From Candidatus Gastranaerophilales bacterium (lineage in GTDB: Bacteria; Cyanobacteriota; Vampirovibrionia; Gastranaerophilales; Gastranaerophilaceae), in assembly GCA_944325315.1 (NCBI GenBank), contig CALVAA010000002.1:59016-123015 (forward strand): a stretch of DNA of 64,000 bases, written 5' to 3'. The notes beneath the pieces were generated by a model, which ran no database searches, was not told the origin of the DNA, and was given only the letters and a program-made list of their open reading frames with translations. A program made the position numbers and the translations under genes. Positions 9,231-17,988 of this stretch are shown here, one piece after another. Position 1 is the stretch's first letter. Each line of letters starts with the position of its first letter.

Positions 9231-10363
9231 TTTGAATCCTCTTTTACAAGTTTTACAATCTCTTTAATAATCTTTTCTTTAGATGAATCAGGTTTTATAT
9301 TTGTTTGAATTTCAAAAAAATCCAAAAAATGTTCAAACATTGATTTTTGTTTATCAAAATCCGTTCTAAACTCAAATGAATTTTGCTTATTAAATACATT
9401 TTCAAATTCAATCATAACAATATTGGGATAAATAAAAGAGAGTTTCTTTTTGGCATCCAACACATACTCATCCAACAAAACAAACTTAATATAATCATTT
9501 TTATTTATTTTTGAATAAAACTCCTCACTTAAAAACTCATCTATATACCCTTTATATTCTTTCATTTCAAATAAAGGCAAGATAGGATAAAATTCGGTTT
9601 TAATATTGTTTTTGTCTTCGATATTTATAACATTAAAAACCTTTTTGTGATGAATTTCGCTAAAAGAATACTTTAAAACCGAACCTGAATAGCGAATAGT
9701 ATCACTGGCTACTTTTTGAGCGCAGTGCAGGTGACCGAGCGCACAATAATCAAATTTTTTGAATATTTTATAATCAATCCCGTCTGTTAATCCTACACTT
9801 TTGATTTCATTTTCGTTTAAAATAAGTTTTGAATTTTTTGCAAAAACAAATTGGTGACATAAAAGAATATTAATTTTGTCTTTATTTAGCTTACAGTTTT
9901 TTATAATCAAATTAAAAGCATCGTTTGTGTTTTGAATTTTTTCATTTGGAAAAAATTTTTTAACACTATAAGGAATAATATAAGGCAAAAGAAAAATTTC
10001 AACGTCGCAGTTTAAAGAAAAACTTTCAATTTGACCCGAAAATTCGCTTGCAATGAATATATTTGATTTTTTTAAAAAAGAAGATAAAAAAGACAGTCTC
10101 TCAATGCTGTCGTGGTTACCGGTTACAATATAAATTTTTACGTTAAATTTGGCTAACTCTTGTAAAAACCAAGAGAATAAATTTAAAGCCTCAACCGAAG
10201 GGATTGGTTTATCAAAGATATCGCCCGCAATTAAAACAGATTGGATATTTTGCTTAAAAACCAAGTCTATTGCCTGTTTTAAAACATATTTTTGGCTATC
10301 TGACATTGAAAGCCCGTTAAGTTTTTTACCTATGTGCAAATCTGCCAGATGTAATATTTTCAT
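9218..10363 (-). CDS. sbcD: Exonuclease SbcD (Mre11-like nuclease subunit)
   Basis: Metallophosphoesterase subunit of SbcCD. Starting at the ATG at 10363 gives 381 residues beginning MKILHLADLHIG, the first metal-binding motif, as in all SbcD proteins. The open frame extends 12 codons further upstream, but that extension is not family-like. Further motifs are GDIFDKP, TGNHD and GHLH. The C-terminal part (after about 270) is lineage-variable and contacts SbcC. No good ribosome binding site is visible before the chosen ATG. First gene of an apparent sbcD-sbcC-flavodiiron run on the minus strand. Confidence 0.94.
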   Translation of the reverse strand: MKILHLADLHIGKKLNGLSMSDSQKYVLKQAIDLVFKQNIQSVLIAGDIFDKPIPSVEALNLFSWFLQELAKFNVKIYIVTGNHDSIERLSFLSSFLKKSNIFIASEFSGQIESFSLNCDVEIFLLPYIIPYSVKKFFPNEKIQNTNDAFNLIIKNCKLNKDKINILLCHQFVFAKNSKLILNENEIKSVGLTDGIDYKIFKKFDYCALGHLHCAQKVASDTIRYSGSVLKYSFSEIHHKKVFNVINIEDKNNIKTEFYPILPLFEMKEYKGYIDEFLSEEFYSKINKNDYIKFVLLDEYVLDAKKKLSFIYPNIVMIEFENVFNKQNSFEFRTDFDKQKSMFEHFLDFFEIQTNIKPDSSKEKIIKEIVKLVKEDSKCDL

Positions 10364-10529
10364 ACATTTAATTAAAACATTAAAACAAAACATGCTCAAT
10401 ATTATTATTTTAGTGTAATCTTTACCATATTTATTTTTGTAATACTTTATATAATTTATAGAAATATGATAAAAAATTTGCTATAATAATTATATAAGAT
10501 TTGTGTTGTTAAAAAGAAAAGAGATAGCT

Positions 10530-10955
10530 ATGAGAGTACCGCAAATAGGCAATTTGGGCTTTTTTTGTATGACAAAATACAAAAAAAATGTAAGCAGTCA
10601 AAAAATATTAAAAAATCAAAACGATACACTGAGTTTTTCATCAAATGCCAAATATTTAAAAAAATATTCAACACTTCCGGATGAAATAAAAAATATTTTA
10701 AGCCCAAAAGACGCTATTGATATGTTTAAAGACATGGAATATGTTGCACAGGGAAAAATAAAAAGAGATGATATAGGCAGAGGAACAGACTCAAGGGTAT
10801 ATGACAGTCCTTGGCTTGATGATTATTGTTTTATAATTTTAAGCGGCAAAAATGATAATGATACAAAAGTTGTATATTCAACATACACTTTAGGAGATGC
10901 AGTGTGGAGCGACAAGGATGATTCACACATTCAAATACTTAAAAAAGCAAGTTAA
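10530..10955 (+). CDS. Hypothetical protein
   Basis: A 141-residue protein not recognised. The frame could start at a GTG at 10503, but the ATG at 10530 (MRVPQIGNLG) looks more natural, with AGAGA upstream. The middle is lysine- and asparagine-rich; the C-terminal half (about 75-135) looks like a compact folded domain with WLDDYCFIILSGKND and VYSTYTLGDAVW. No signal peptide or membrane segment is seen. It stands alone between sbcD, which is divergent, and the GT-C-like gene 45 bases downstream. Confidence 0.6.
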   Translation: MRVPQIGNLGFFCMTKYKKNVSSQKILKNQNDTLSFSSNAKYLKKYSTLPDEIKNILSPKDAIDMFKDMEYVAQGKIKRDDIGRGTDSRVYDSPWLDDYCFIILSGKNDNDTKVVYSTYTLGDAVWSDKDDSHIQILKKAS

Positions 10956-11000
10956 ATATTAAGTTTTTGATTTTTGTATGTAATCATATATACTTAAAAT

Positions 11001-12869
11001 ATGAAAGCAAACAAAATGAAAATTATTGCCTATATCATCCTATTTGCTGCTTTTTTGATTATCAGAACAAACTATATTTTTCAGCTAAATTCAATTGTTG
11101 ATATTGATTTTAAAACCCTTGCAATAGCAAGCAGTTCGTTCCCTTTTGAAATAATTAAAAATACGGCGCTTTTAGACTGTTTTAGCCCGATATATTACCT
11201 TCTGATACACTTTTTTCTCTTATTACATAACCACGAAATAATAATTCGTGCACTAAATACGATAATTTGTGCCGCTACTCTTTGGTTTTTTATTCAAACA
11301 GGTAAAGATTTAAAAGGAGAAAAACTTGCTTTGTTCCTGGGGGTTTTTGTTTGCCTAAACAGATTCTTTTTGGTCTATACAAACCTTATAGCTCCCTATT
11401 GCCTAACATTTTTAATAAGCATCGTTTTGATAAAATATCTTCTTAATTTCTTAAAAAAGCCCAACAAAAAAAATCTTAATTTATTAAATATCTTTAACTG
11501 TCTTTTAGTTATTACAGACCCGCTCGGTTTTGTGTATGTTTTATCAGAACTTGGCGTATTATACTTGTATTTTTTAAAAAAAACAAAATTAAAAGAACAG
11601 GTCTTAAAACTTGCTTACAGTGCCTTTTTTTGCTTTTGTTTAATATTTTTACTGTTAATTATACAATACGGAATATGTTCAAAGTTAGTCATTCCAAATA
11701 CATACAATTCTATAGGCTTCAATTTGGAAGGGTTATACCTTACAATAAACGAATATATAAGTCCTTATTTAACTTTCAGTATGCAACCGTCTTCAAAAAG
11801 CACTCTCGGCCTGTTATACAGCTATTTTCTAAATCCGGATATAAAAAATATTAATACTTTAAAAATTGCTCTTACAATTTTTTACAGCTCAATTTTACCT
11901 CTAACTTTAGTTATTTTTATGAGTATTAGAGCATTTTTTAAAGATTACAGACTGAAAATTTTGTCTTCGATTGCACTTTTGAATCTCCTTATAGTACTTT
12001 TTGCCTCAATTCTTGAAATAATCGGGCTTCACCCGATATATCTTATTCAATTCTATATAACCTTTATTATACTTTTAGGATATGGGGTATTTTCAATCAA
12101 AGACAAGTTTTTAAGGTATATCATAGTTTTTAGCCTTATTGCAATCCAGTTCGTTAATCCTAAATTAAATTGTTTTAACATAACCCTTGCAAAAAAAGAG
12201 GCGGTTTTAAATCCGGTTAAAATATTTTTTCAAGAATATAAAATTAAAAAAAACGATTTAATTATAATGCCTTATATGGGAGAATTCGGAAAACTATATT
12301 TTAAAAATTTAAGTTTTTTTAATTTTTCATATTCAATGCTGCAAAAAAAATCTAAAAACAGTATAGTTCAAAACATAATAAGCAAAAAAACAAAAACGGT
12401 AAACAAATATAATATAGATTATCTTTTAAGAGATTATCTGTCCAATAAAGGAATAAATGCCTATATAGCAAAATATTTTGCACAAAACATATACAACAAC
12501 AATGAACCCGACAGAATTATTTTAATAGTAGACAAACTAAATTCAAGACCCGTAAGTCAAAATGCAATTTTAAAATGTTCTTGTTTGAAACACTATTCCC
12601 CAAGCATGAGAAAAATAAACTTTAAATACATTGACCTTGAGCAAAACCAATCAAAATTGCTGTTTGATGCACTTAAGTCTAAAACATTGTACGGCTTTAT
12701 TGAATTGCTAAACGGAAATTTTGTACTTGATAATATTGTTGAATACAAAAAAATTGATAACGAATATTATAAAGTCAAAGAAGGAATTACAGACATATAC
12801 AGCACTATAAGCTCTTTTGAAAGCGACTATGTTTTTATTATTTTTAAAGACAGTCTGTCTATGTTTTAG
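11001..12869 (+). CDS. Multi-pass membrane protein, GT-C glycosyltransferase-like
   Basis: A 622-residue membrane protein. About ten hydrophobic segments occupy residues 8-395, followed by a roughly 220-residue soluble C-terminal domain. The first extracytoplasmic loop has a DID motif (near residue 37) and a later LLDCFSPIYYLL stretch, an arrangement like PMT/ArnT-type GT-C enzymes, which move sugars from lipid carriers. This is inferred from topology and motif placement only; sequence similarity to a named family was not evident. No nearby glycan genes help. Start ATG at 11001 lacks a clear ribosome binding site. Confidence 0.6.
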   Translation: MKANKMKIIAYIILFAAFLIIRTNYIFQLNSIVDIDFKTLAIASSSFPFEIIKNTALLDCFSPIYYLLIHFFLLLHNHEIIIRALNTIICAATLWFFIQTGKDLKGEKLALFLGVFVCLNRFFLVYTNLIAPYCLTFLISIVLIKYLLNFLKKPNKKNLNLLNIFNCLLVITDPLGFVYVLSELGVLYLYFLKKTKLKEQVLKLAYSAFFCFCLIFLLLIIQYGICSKLVIPNTYNSIGFNLEGLYLTINEYISPYLTFSMQPSSKSTLGLLYSYFLNPDIKNINTLKIALTIFYSSILPLTLVIFMSIRAFFKDYRLKILSSIALLNLLIVLFASILEIIGLHPIYLIQFYITFIILLGYGVFSIKDKFLRYIIVFSLIAIQFVNPKLNCFNITLAKKEAVLNPVKIFFQEYKIKKNDLIIMPYMGEFGKLYFKNLSFFNFSYSMLQKKSKNSIVQNIISKKTKTVNKYNIDYLLRDYLSNKGINAYIAKYFAQNIYNNNEPDRIILIVDKLNSRPVSQNAILKCSCLKHYSPSMRKINFKYIDLEQNQSKLLFDALKSKTLYGFIELLNGNFVLDNIVEYKKIDNEYYKVKEGITDIYSTISSFESDYVFIIFKDSLSMF

Positions 12870-12993
12870 TAGATTTGTAAAGTTTTATTAACAAATTAAA
12901 ACAAAAACTTAATAATTCACCCGAAATTGCCGAATAAGAAATTGGAAAGGTTGACAAAACAATAATTTTTATTAAGGGAAAAGTGGTGATAGT

Positions 12994-13500
12994 ATGACTA
13001 TAGGTTCAATCAATATAGCCATGGGAGCTTCTTATGGTGCGTATCAGCAAAAATTAACCCAAGCTACAAAACAAAAGCTTGAGGAATTAAATATACCCTA
13101 TAATTCAAATGTAACAGAAAAAGAAGCTCAAAAACTTATCAAGGCTTATCAAGCCCAAAAAGAAGACAGTACTAAAAAAAACAGTCTGTCGCAAGACAGC
13201 TCATCAAAGGATTCACTGCTTGAAAAGGCTAAAAAATTAGCTGAAAAATTAGGAATACAAACAGAAGAAAATCCGAATTTTAACCAACTTTTGGCTTTAA
13301 TCGAGCAGACACTGGAAATTAGAATAAATTCAAGCAAAGATAACGTTCAAGCGCTAAAAGAACTACAAAATCTTAGTTATGAATTGTCTTCCATACAAGC
13401 TCAAGCAAATGGCTCAAGCGGCTATGATAATACAAACAAAGCGCTTCTTCAAAGTCTGGAGATGTTGAGTCTTTATAATCAAAGTTTAATTAAAAATTAA
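12994..13500 (+). CDS. Hypothetical helical protein without signal peptide
   Basis: A 168-residue, lysine-, glutamate- and serine-rich protein of unknown function. It begins MTIGSINIAMGASYGAYQ, then has a predicted helical module with LEELNIPYNSNVTEKEAQKL (about 28-47), a low-complexity linker (about 55-75), and further helices with AEKLGIQTEENPNFNQLL. The two helix-turn modules look distantly alike. No signal peptide or membrane segment is visible. Its stop overlaps the stop of the convergent beta-barrel gene by four bases. The lack of recognisable homology suggests a lineage-specific gene. Confidence 0.65.
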   Translation: MTIGSINIAMGASYGAYQQKLTQATKQKLEELNIPYNSNVTEKEAQKLIKAYQAQKEDSTKKNSLSQDSSSKDSLLEKAKKLAEKLGIQTEENPNFNQLLALIEQTLEIRINSSKDNVQALKELQNLSYELSSIQAQANGSSGYDNTNKALLQSLEMLSLYNQSLIKN

Positions 13501-14234
13501 AAAAGATAAAAGTTACTCGAAAAATTAATGCTTTGGCTGGATGTACCGTTTTGCTGCCTTGTGTAGCCTGCGTATACACCAAAATCAGCACATTTTGATT
13601 TAAAAGGGGATAAAGTTACACCTATATCATGGTCAGTGGATTTATTTTGAATATTCATTTTATTGTGAAAACTTAAAGACAATTTATCCGTAATATAAAG
13701 CTTTGGAGTAAAATAAAGTTTTCTCGAAGTAGGTATTTGGTCTATATCTCTATAATTAGTTTCAAATCCCGAGGTTAAAGTTAAATATTTGCCCAAAGAA
13801 TACTCAGCACCCGCAAGCACCTTATAGTCATTACTGTTGTATTTATTTCGGTACTTTGATGTATCTTGAATAAAGCTAAAATTTGAGCCAACCGGGATTA
13901 TTGTCTTTGAATCAACTTTTTTAAAAGTTTCACCATACCTTGAAACAGAAGAGTTTTCCTCAATTCTTAATTTAAAAGGTTCATATTCTTGAACAATTTC
14001 TTCTTCATCAGCTTCATCCATGGTAACTTCTCTTGAATCTAATTGTTCTTCATTTTTTTCTTTTTCATCCGATTTGTTTTTCTCTTCTTGTGCACATTCT
14101 ATTAAATAATCAAAGTATGCTTCTGAATAGAGATAATCATTCTCAAATGCTTTTTTTTGCTCATCTGCTCCAAAACAAAAAAAAGCATTAAGAATAAAAA
14201 AAGACATTATTAAATTTAGTTTGATTTTTTTCAT
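13497..14234 (-). CDS. Exported protein, probable outer-membrane beta-barrel
   Basis: A 245-residue protein with an N-terminal signal peptide (residues 1-22, KKIKLNLIMSFFILNAFFCFG). An acidic low-complexity linker follows (about 45-85, EKEKNEEQ and DEADEEE). The C-terminal 150 residues show alternating hydrophobic strands (YKVLAGAEYSLGKYLTLTSGFE, LYFTPKLYITDKLSLSFH) and end in phenylalanine (NFYLF). That is the usual pattern of a small outer-membrane barrel recognised by BamA. The number of strands visible suggests about eight. The specific role is unknown. Confidence 0.7.
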   Translation of the reverse strand: MKKIKLNLIMSFFILNAFFCFGADEQKKAFENDYLYSEAYFDYLIECAQEEKNKSDEKEKNEEQLDSREVTMDEADEEEIVQEYEPFKLRIEENSSVSRYGETFKKVDSKTIIPVGSNFSFIQDTSKYRNKYNSNDYKVLAGAEYSLGKYLTLTSGFETNYRDIDQIPTSRKLYFTPKLYITDKLSLSFHNKMNIQNKSTDHDIGVTLSPFKSKCADFGVYAGYTRQQNGTSSQSINFSSNFYLF

Positions 14235-14309
14235 ACCCGAATAAATATTATAAGATTTATTCTGTTGTTTTTCAAATAAAAAAAATATTTTAATACCGCA
14301 GAAGTATAT

Positions 14310-15332
14310 TTAATCTTTCAGACTTCTGAGTTGCTCAATCTTTTCAAAACAAATCATTGAATCGATAGTTTTTTTAGCTAACTCAATTCCATCCATAATT
14401 GATGGAACTTTTTTTGCAATATACAAGGCTAATGCTGAATTTACCACAACAGCATCATATCTTGAGTCTTTTATTTTGTTTTTAAAAATGTTTAATAAAA
14501 TTTCTTTATTTTCTTCTAAATTTTTGCATGTCAAAATACTGTTTTCGCTGCTGTTAAAGCCTAATAATTCGAGTGATAGGGTATATGTAAAAATTTTGTT
14601 TTTCCACGCTTCCAATACCGTACTTTCTGATTCAAGGGAAACACCAAAAGGAATTTTACCGTCATTTGCAACTATAACTGAATTATTATACCCAACACCA
14701 AGACAAAGATTTGCAACAATTTGAGCAAAATTTTTGTCATCAACTGAAAAAAAACAATTTTTTGCACCATGGGGATTCAAAAAATTAAAAACAAGGGAAA
14801 AAATATCATAAAAGGGCAGTTCTTTTTTTATACAATCACCGTATTTAAAAAATTTATTTTCTTTGGATAAATAAGTGTATAAAAAATTAGTCTTTTCAAA
14901 TTCACTTGTATACTTGTCTGAATTTAATTTAAAATCTATCCCCATCAAAGAAAGTATCTTGAAAGTTTTATCTTCGAAAAAGGGGTCATCAAAACAGTAT
15001 CTTGAAACAACAAGGTCATTTGATGCACAAACTATATCAACAGCAAGATTAATATCCAAATAATCATTATTTAGAGAAGTTTTAATTGTCTTGTTTTCAA
15101 TTATATTATCCGGAATAAAATTATGATTAATTTTTTTTATATATTCTTTTGAAACACAGATAGCAGCAAGGGTTTCATCAATTGTTTCCCCTTTTGATTT
15201 TAACAAACTTACAAAAGAAGATGTATTTACAATACTTGCAAGACCTGATAAAATTTCATCAAAAACTTCTTTTATTTCAACATTGTCCAAATTTTTTAAT
15301 TCAAGAAGTTTGTTTATTGCATCATTTATCAT
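14310..15332 (-). CDS. Divergent TrpD-like (anthranilate phosphoribosyltransferase fold) protein
   Basis: A 340-residue protein whose N-terminus (INKLLELKNLDNVEIKEVFD, then SLLKSKGETIDE) and C-terminus (NPHGAKNCFFSV, YTLSLELLGF, VVVNSALALYIAKKVPS) follow the TrpD/glycosyl-transferase family 3 pattern. The PRPP-binding GTGGD loop and the KHGNRS motif expected after residue 75 are not recognisable: the segment reads NLAVDIVCASNDL and the next block is altered. It may therefore be catalytically inactive or use another substrate. No other trp genes are near. The start is taken at the internal ATG at 15332 because the 40 upstream codons are not family-like. Confidence 0.65.
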   Translation of the reverse strand: MINDAINKLLELKNLDNVEIKEVFDEILSGLASIVNTSSFVSLLKSKGETIDETLAAICVSKEYIKKINHNFIPDNIIENKTIKTSLNNDYLDINLAVDIVCASNDLVVSRYCFDDPFFEDKTFKILSLMGIDFKLNSDKYTSEFEKTNFLYTYLSKENKFFKYGDCIKKELPFYDIFSLVFNFLNPHGAKNCFFSVDDKNFAQIVANLCLGVGYNNSVIVANDGKIPFGVSLESESTVLEAWKNKIFTYTLSLELLGFNSSENSILTCKNLEENKEILLNIFKNKIKDSRYDAVVVNSALALYIAKKVPSIMDGIELAKKTIDSMICFEKIEQLRSLKD

Positions 15333-15453
15333 AGATAAACTATAACATAATATTAAATTTTTTAACAAACAAATTTTTAACACGCTTGCAAAATAAATAT
15401 GTTTATAGTTTGATAGAAATAAGACAGTACATAAGCAAAAGGAATTTAACAAA

Positions 15454-15822
15454 GTGGTTAAAATCAGACTTAAAAGATTAGGTTATAAAAAGAATCCAAG
15501 TTACAGAATTATTGTCATAGATAGCCGTTCAAAAAGAGAAGGAGCTCCTATTGAAGAACTTGGTTATTACAATCCGAAATCAAAAGAAATGAAACTAAAT
15601 GTTGAAAGAGCACGCACAAGAATCGCTCAAGGTGCGCAAGCAACTCAAACAGTTATGTATTTAATCAATAATGCCAATGAAGACGGCAGTTTAAACTATA
15701 AAAAATCAGAAAAAATAAAATTATCTAAAAAAGCACAGGCTAAATTAGAAGCTCAAAAAGCTGCACAAGCTCAAGAAGCGGCCGCCAATGAAGCGGAATC
15801 TTCTGATGCAAGTGAGGCATAA
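15454..15822 (+). CDS. rpsP: 30S ribosomal protein S16
   Basis: Structural protein of the small ribosomal subunit, assembled early on 16S rRNA. The first 80 residues are typical S16 (VKIRLKRLGYKKNPSYRIIV, then PIEELGYYNPK). The total of 122 residues includes a 35-residue alanine- and glutamate-rich tail not present in short S16 proteins. The start is a GTG at 15454, preceded by AAAGGA. It is followed by its own strong terminator. The usual rimM or trmD neighbours are absent. Confidence 0.95.
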   Translation: MVKIRLKRLGYKKNPSYRIIVIDSRSKREGAPIEELGYYNPKSKEMKLNVERARTRIAQGAQATQTVMYLINNANEDGSLNYKKSEKIKLSKKAQAKLEAQKAAQAQEAAANEAESSDASEA

Positions 15823-15840
15823 AAGTTTATTAGAACACTC

Positions 15841-15873
15841 AAAGAGCCTCATTAATATGAGGCTCTTTTTTTA
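15841..15873 (+). terminator. Rho-independent terminator of rpsP
   Basis: A 12-bp stem (15841-15852 with 15857-15868, core AGAGCCTCAT) with loop TAAT is followed by a run of Ts. It ends the rpsP transcript before the aminotransferase gene. Confidence 0.88.
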
Positions 15874-15900
15874 TTAGAAACAGGGTATGAAAGGAAAATT

Positions 15901-17103
15901 ATGAGCGATACAACAACACGACAATTCACAATTGAGCCAGCAGATCGTATTAAAAATATGCCAAAATATATATTTGCTCAATTGGCTGAACTTAAGCAGG
16001 AAGCTATCGAAAAGGGAGTAGATGTAATCGATATTTCAATAGGGAACCCGGACGGTGCTACTCCTGATCCTGTAGTAAGAGTTGCTCTAGAAGCGATACA
16101 AGACCCTAAAAACCACGGCTATCCAAACTTCAGGGGAAAACCGGAATTAAGAAAAGCTATTTCAGATTGGATGAAAAGAAGATATTTTGTAGATATAGAC
16201 CCCGACAATGAAGTACAGACGCTTATCGGTGAAAAAGAAGGTCTTGCAAACATTGCCCTTGCATACTGCAACCCCGGAGATGTAAATATAATTCCTGATC
16301 CTTATTATCCTGTTTTGTGCAGAGGAACTTTAATGGCGGGAGGCGAACCTTTTTTTGTTAATTTAAAAGAAGAAAACCGTTTTTTAATAGACTTATCAGA
16401 AATTCCTGAAGAAATTGCAAAAAAAGCAAAAATGTTTTTTATAAACTATCCGAATAATCCGACAGGAGCTATTGCTCCTAAAAGTTTCCTTGCGGATGTA
16501 GTTAACTTTTGTAGACAATACAATATACTCTTGGTTTCAGATTTAGCATACGGCGAAGTGTGTTTTTCAAATTACAGACCTTATTCAATTTTTAACATAG
16601 AAGGCGCAAAAGACATTGCAATTGAATTCCATTCATTTACAAAAACATTTAATATGGCAGGTTGGAGATGCGGATTTGCAGTAGGCAAAAAGGAATTTAT
16701 TGCTAATTTGTATGCTACAAAATCAAACATAGATTACGGCACTTCAACAATCGTACAAGATGCTTGCATTGCTGCGCTCACAATGCCTGATGAATATGTT
16801 AAAGGGATTATGGACAAATATGACGCAAGGAGAGAAATTGTAGCTAAAGGTTTTAACGACCTTGGTTTTTATGCCCCAAGAAGTGATGCTACAATGTATT
16901 TTTGGATAAAAATCCCTAAAAACTTTAACTCTTCAATGGAATTTTGCAAATATGTGCTCGATAAAACAGGGGTGCTGTTAACTCCCGGAAGCGCTTTTGG
17001 TGCTATGAGCGACGACCACTTTAGAGTTTCTCTTGTGCAGCCGATTTTAAGACTGGAAGAAGTCTTTAAAAGATTTAAAAAGGCAGGAATTAAATATGAA
17101 TAG
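15901..17103 (+). CDS. dapL: LL-diaminopimelate aminotransferase-like class I/II aminotransferase
   Basis: A 400-residue PLP enzyme of fold type I. The Schiff-base lysine is K248 in SFTKTFNMAGWRCGFAVG; NYPNNPTGA and SDLAYGEVCF give the other cofactor contacts. The overall pattern (SIGNPDGATPDPVV, NHGYPNFRGKPELR) matches the LL-diaminopimelate aminotransferase group, which makes lysine and peptidoglycan precursor directly from tetrahydrodipicolinate. Closely related alanine or aspartate transaminases share these motifs, so the substrate is inferred. AAAGGA precedes the ATG. It is monocistronic, between two terminators. Confidence 0.75.
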   Translation: MSDTTTRQFTIEPADRIKNMPKYIFAQLAELKQEAIEKGVDVIDISIGNPDGATPDPVVRVALEAIQDPKNHGYPNFRGKPELRKAISDWMKRRYFVDIDPDNEVQTLIGEKEGLANIALAYCNPGDVNIIPDPYYPVLCRGTLMAGGEPFFVNLKEENRFLIDLSEIPEEIAKKAKMFFINYPNNPTGAIAPKSFLADVVNFCRQYNILLVSDLAYGEVCFSNYRPYSIFNIEGAKDIAIEFHSFTKTFNMAGWRCGFAVGKKEFIANLYATKSNIDYGTSTIVQDACIAALTMPDEYVKGIMDKYDARREIVAKGFNDLGFYAPRSDATMYFWIKIPKNFNSSMEFCKYVLDKTGVLLTPGSAFGAMSDDHFRVSLVQPILRLEEVFKRFKKAGIKYE

Positions 17104-17132
17104 TTGAGAGTCAAAAAGGCTTTCAACTATTC
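17098..17132. terminator. Hairpin between convergent dapL-like and YkgJ genes
   Basis: GAATAGTTGAGAG (17098-17110) pairs with CTTTCAACTATTC (17120-17132) through 13 base pairs including one G-T. The nine-base loop and the overlap with both stop regions suggest a two-way terminator, although the T-runs are weak. Confidence 0.55.
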
Positions 17133-17572
17133 AAGTAGTCTTTAAATTTTTTATTTACATCAAAATAAAATCCGCATCCATCGAGCATTTCGACACCATT
17201 ATATATCAAATCCTGGTTAATATTAGGATAATCTCTGCAAAAAAGAGGTCTGATAAAATATATTGAACACTTATTATTGTTGTTTAGATATTTACAGCGA
17301 AAAACCAGTGCGCCGTTTTGAAAATCTTTTTTGTTTCCAACAATGCCCTGCACGGTAAAGTTTCTGTAATAGGGGTGCTTTTTTTTCATTTTATTAAAGA
17401 TTTTTTTATCTTTAATATAGCCGTCTTTTGTTGAAAAAAGAATATTTTTACAACAATTTCCGCATTTTTTACATTTTCCTTTTAACACATATTTTGAAGA
17501 AAAAAGCTTATTGTGTAAATACAGAGCAAAGTCTTGAATAAAATTTTTAATTTTTTGAAAAATAGTATTCAC
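17123..17572 (-). CDS. YkgJ-family cysteine-cluster (Zn/Fe-binding) protein
   Basis: A 149-residue protein with the YkgJ/UPF0153 cysteine pattern. It has CKKCGNCC near residues 35-42, then CKYL and CSIY, then RPLFCRDYP near residue 110. The conserved cysteines are expected to bind an iron-sulfur cluster or zinc; the biological role of the family is not established. The ATG overlaps the stop of the upstream exported-protein gene by four bases, so the two are translationally coupled within a three-gene operon headed by a TPR protein. Confidence 0.8.
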   Translation of the reverse strand: MNTIFQKIKNFIQDFALYLHNKLFSSKYVLKGKCKKCGNCCKNILFSTKDGYIKDKKIFNKMKKKHPYYRNFTVQGIVGNKKDFQNGALVFRCKYLNNNNKCSIYFIRPLFCRDYPNINQDLIYNGVEMLDGCGFYFDVNKKFKDYLNS

Positions 17573-17988
17573 TCTTCAACCACCCTAAAAGCACCGATTG
17601 CAAGCCATTGATGCAAATTTGTTATATCAAAAATTTGAATATAATACTTTCCGCTTTGAGAAATTATAAAATAATCAGAATAAAAATTTTTATCTTTTAT
17701 TCTTTTTGTAATATTTCTTATTCTTGTAAAGCCTTGAATATGGGCATTGTCGTCTTGTTTTATAATTTGATATTTTATATAGTTGCTTTTAAACCCTTCC
17801 GGATTAAAAATAGAAAAATATATTTTTTCATTCACTTTAAAAACATCAGATTCACGAATAATTTCATTTTCTCTTAGTTCAGAAGGATTATTTAAGCTTA
17901 AAATTAAAACAGGGTTGGTTTTTTTAGCTAAGGCAGGGTTTAAAACAAGAGAAAAAAATATGAGAAATATTAGAAAAAAATTTTTCAT
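17569..17988 (-). CDS. Exported hypothetical protein
   Basis: A 139-residue protein with a signal peptide (residues 1-21, FFLIFLIFFSLVLNPALA). The mature part is probably a single beta-sandwich-like domain: VNEKIYFSIFNPEGFKSNYI, then GFTRIRNITKRIKD, and ending SGKYYIQIFDITNLHQWLAIGAFRV, which resembles a small extracytoplasmic binding module. Not recognised as a named family. It overlaps its neighbours on both sides by four bases, so it is the middle gene of the TPR-exported protein-YkgJ operon. Confidence 0.68.
   Translation of the reverse strand: MKNFFLIFLIFFSLVLNPALAKKTNPVLILSLNNPSELRENEIIRESDVFKVNEKIYFSIFNPEGFKSNYIKYQIIKQDDNAHIQGFTRIRNITKRIKDKNFYSDYFIISQSGKYYIQIFDITNLHQWLAIGAFRVVEE

Noticed and set aside
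15333..15452. 40-codon N-terminal extension of the TrpD-like protein
   Set aside because: It is cysteine- and leucine-rich, unlike the family, and would overlap the rpsP ribosome binding region; the ATG at 15332 gives the normal N-terminus.
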